Shown: positions 5,344 through 5,362 of the stretch, in pieces
How positions within the stretch are numbered: position 1 is the stretch's first letter
How the letters are laid out: each line of letters starts with the position of its first letter
DNA from: an uncultured Selenomonas sp.
Lineage (GTDB): Bacteria; Bacillota; Negativicutes; Selenomonadales; Selenomonadaceae
Direction: 5' to 3'
Length of the DNA stretch: 5,362 nucleotides
Assembly (NCBI GenBank): GCA_947097535.1
Contig: CAMURM010000144.1
Span: forward strand, 1-5,362
Program-made: the position numbers and the translations under genes
Notes under the pieces: model-generated
Told to the model about the DNA's origin: nothing
Database searches by the model: none
What the model saw: the letters and a program-made list of their open reading frames with translations, nothing else

Positions 5344-5362
5344 CAACAAAGCCTTCCTTGCA

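Noticed and set aside
1..5362. CRISPR array, tRNA/rRNA gene, insertion sequence or origin
   Set aside because: I saw no repeated spacer pattern, tRNA cloverleaf, transposase or terminal repeats in any gap or frame.

Overview
The window looks like chromosomal DNA from a Selenomonas-type Negativicute, a Firmicute with an outer membrane. The main evidence is an outer-membrane beta-barrel protein whose N-terminus carries a single SLH domain (OmpM type). This architecture ties the outer membrane to peptidoglycan in Selenomonas and Veillonella. The HisZ and YerC/YecD proteins and the GC-rich flanking genes (roughly 60 percent GC) agree with this. The genus is inferred from protein resemblance recalled from memory, not from a database search.

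Layout. Positions 1-1682 are a compact minus-strand operon. It starts at an extended -10 promoter near 1745-1753. The order is a YerC/YecD TrpR-like regulator, then hisZ (regulatory subunit of ATP phosphoribosyltransferase) after 1 base, then an HD-type protein that overlaps the hisZ stop by 4 bases and runs off the left edge. The first two genes suggest control of histidine synthesis. No hisG or other his gene is visible.

Positions 1868-2509 hold a plus-strand type II toxin-antitoxin cassette: promoter, a palindrome over its -35, a DinJ/RelB antitoxin, and a YafQ-family RNase toxin. The toxin reading frame is broken by a -1 shift at an A5 run, although every catalytic residue survives downstream. 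The antitoxin gene is clearly poorer in GC (about 46 percent) than its surroundings, so the cassette is probably acquired. It ends in its own hairpin terminator. A second, apparently bidirectional terminator at 2563-2600 separates it from the convergent porin gene.

Positions 2621-5362 are minus strand again: a MATE-family multidrug/metabolite exporter, then, 49 bases downstream, the ompM-like porin. The porin's Shine-Dalgarno sits in the loop of a small A/T-rich hairpin.

I see no clearly new multi-gene system. The points most worth following are the frameshifted toxin, the two promoter-overlapping palindromes, and the SD-loop hairpin of the porin gene.
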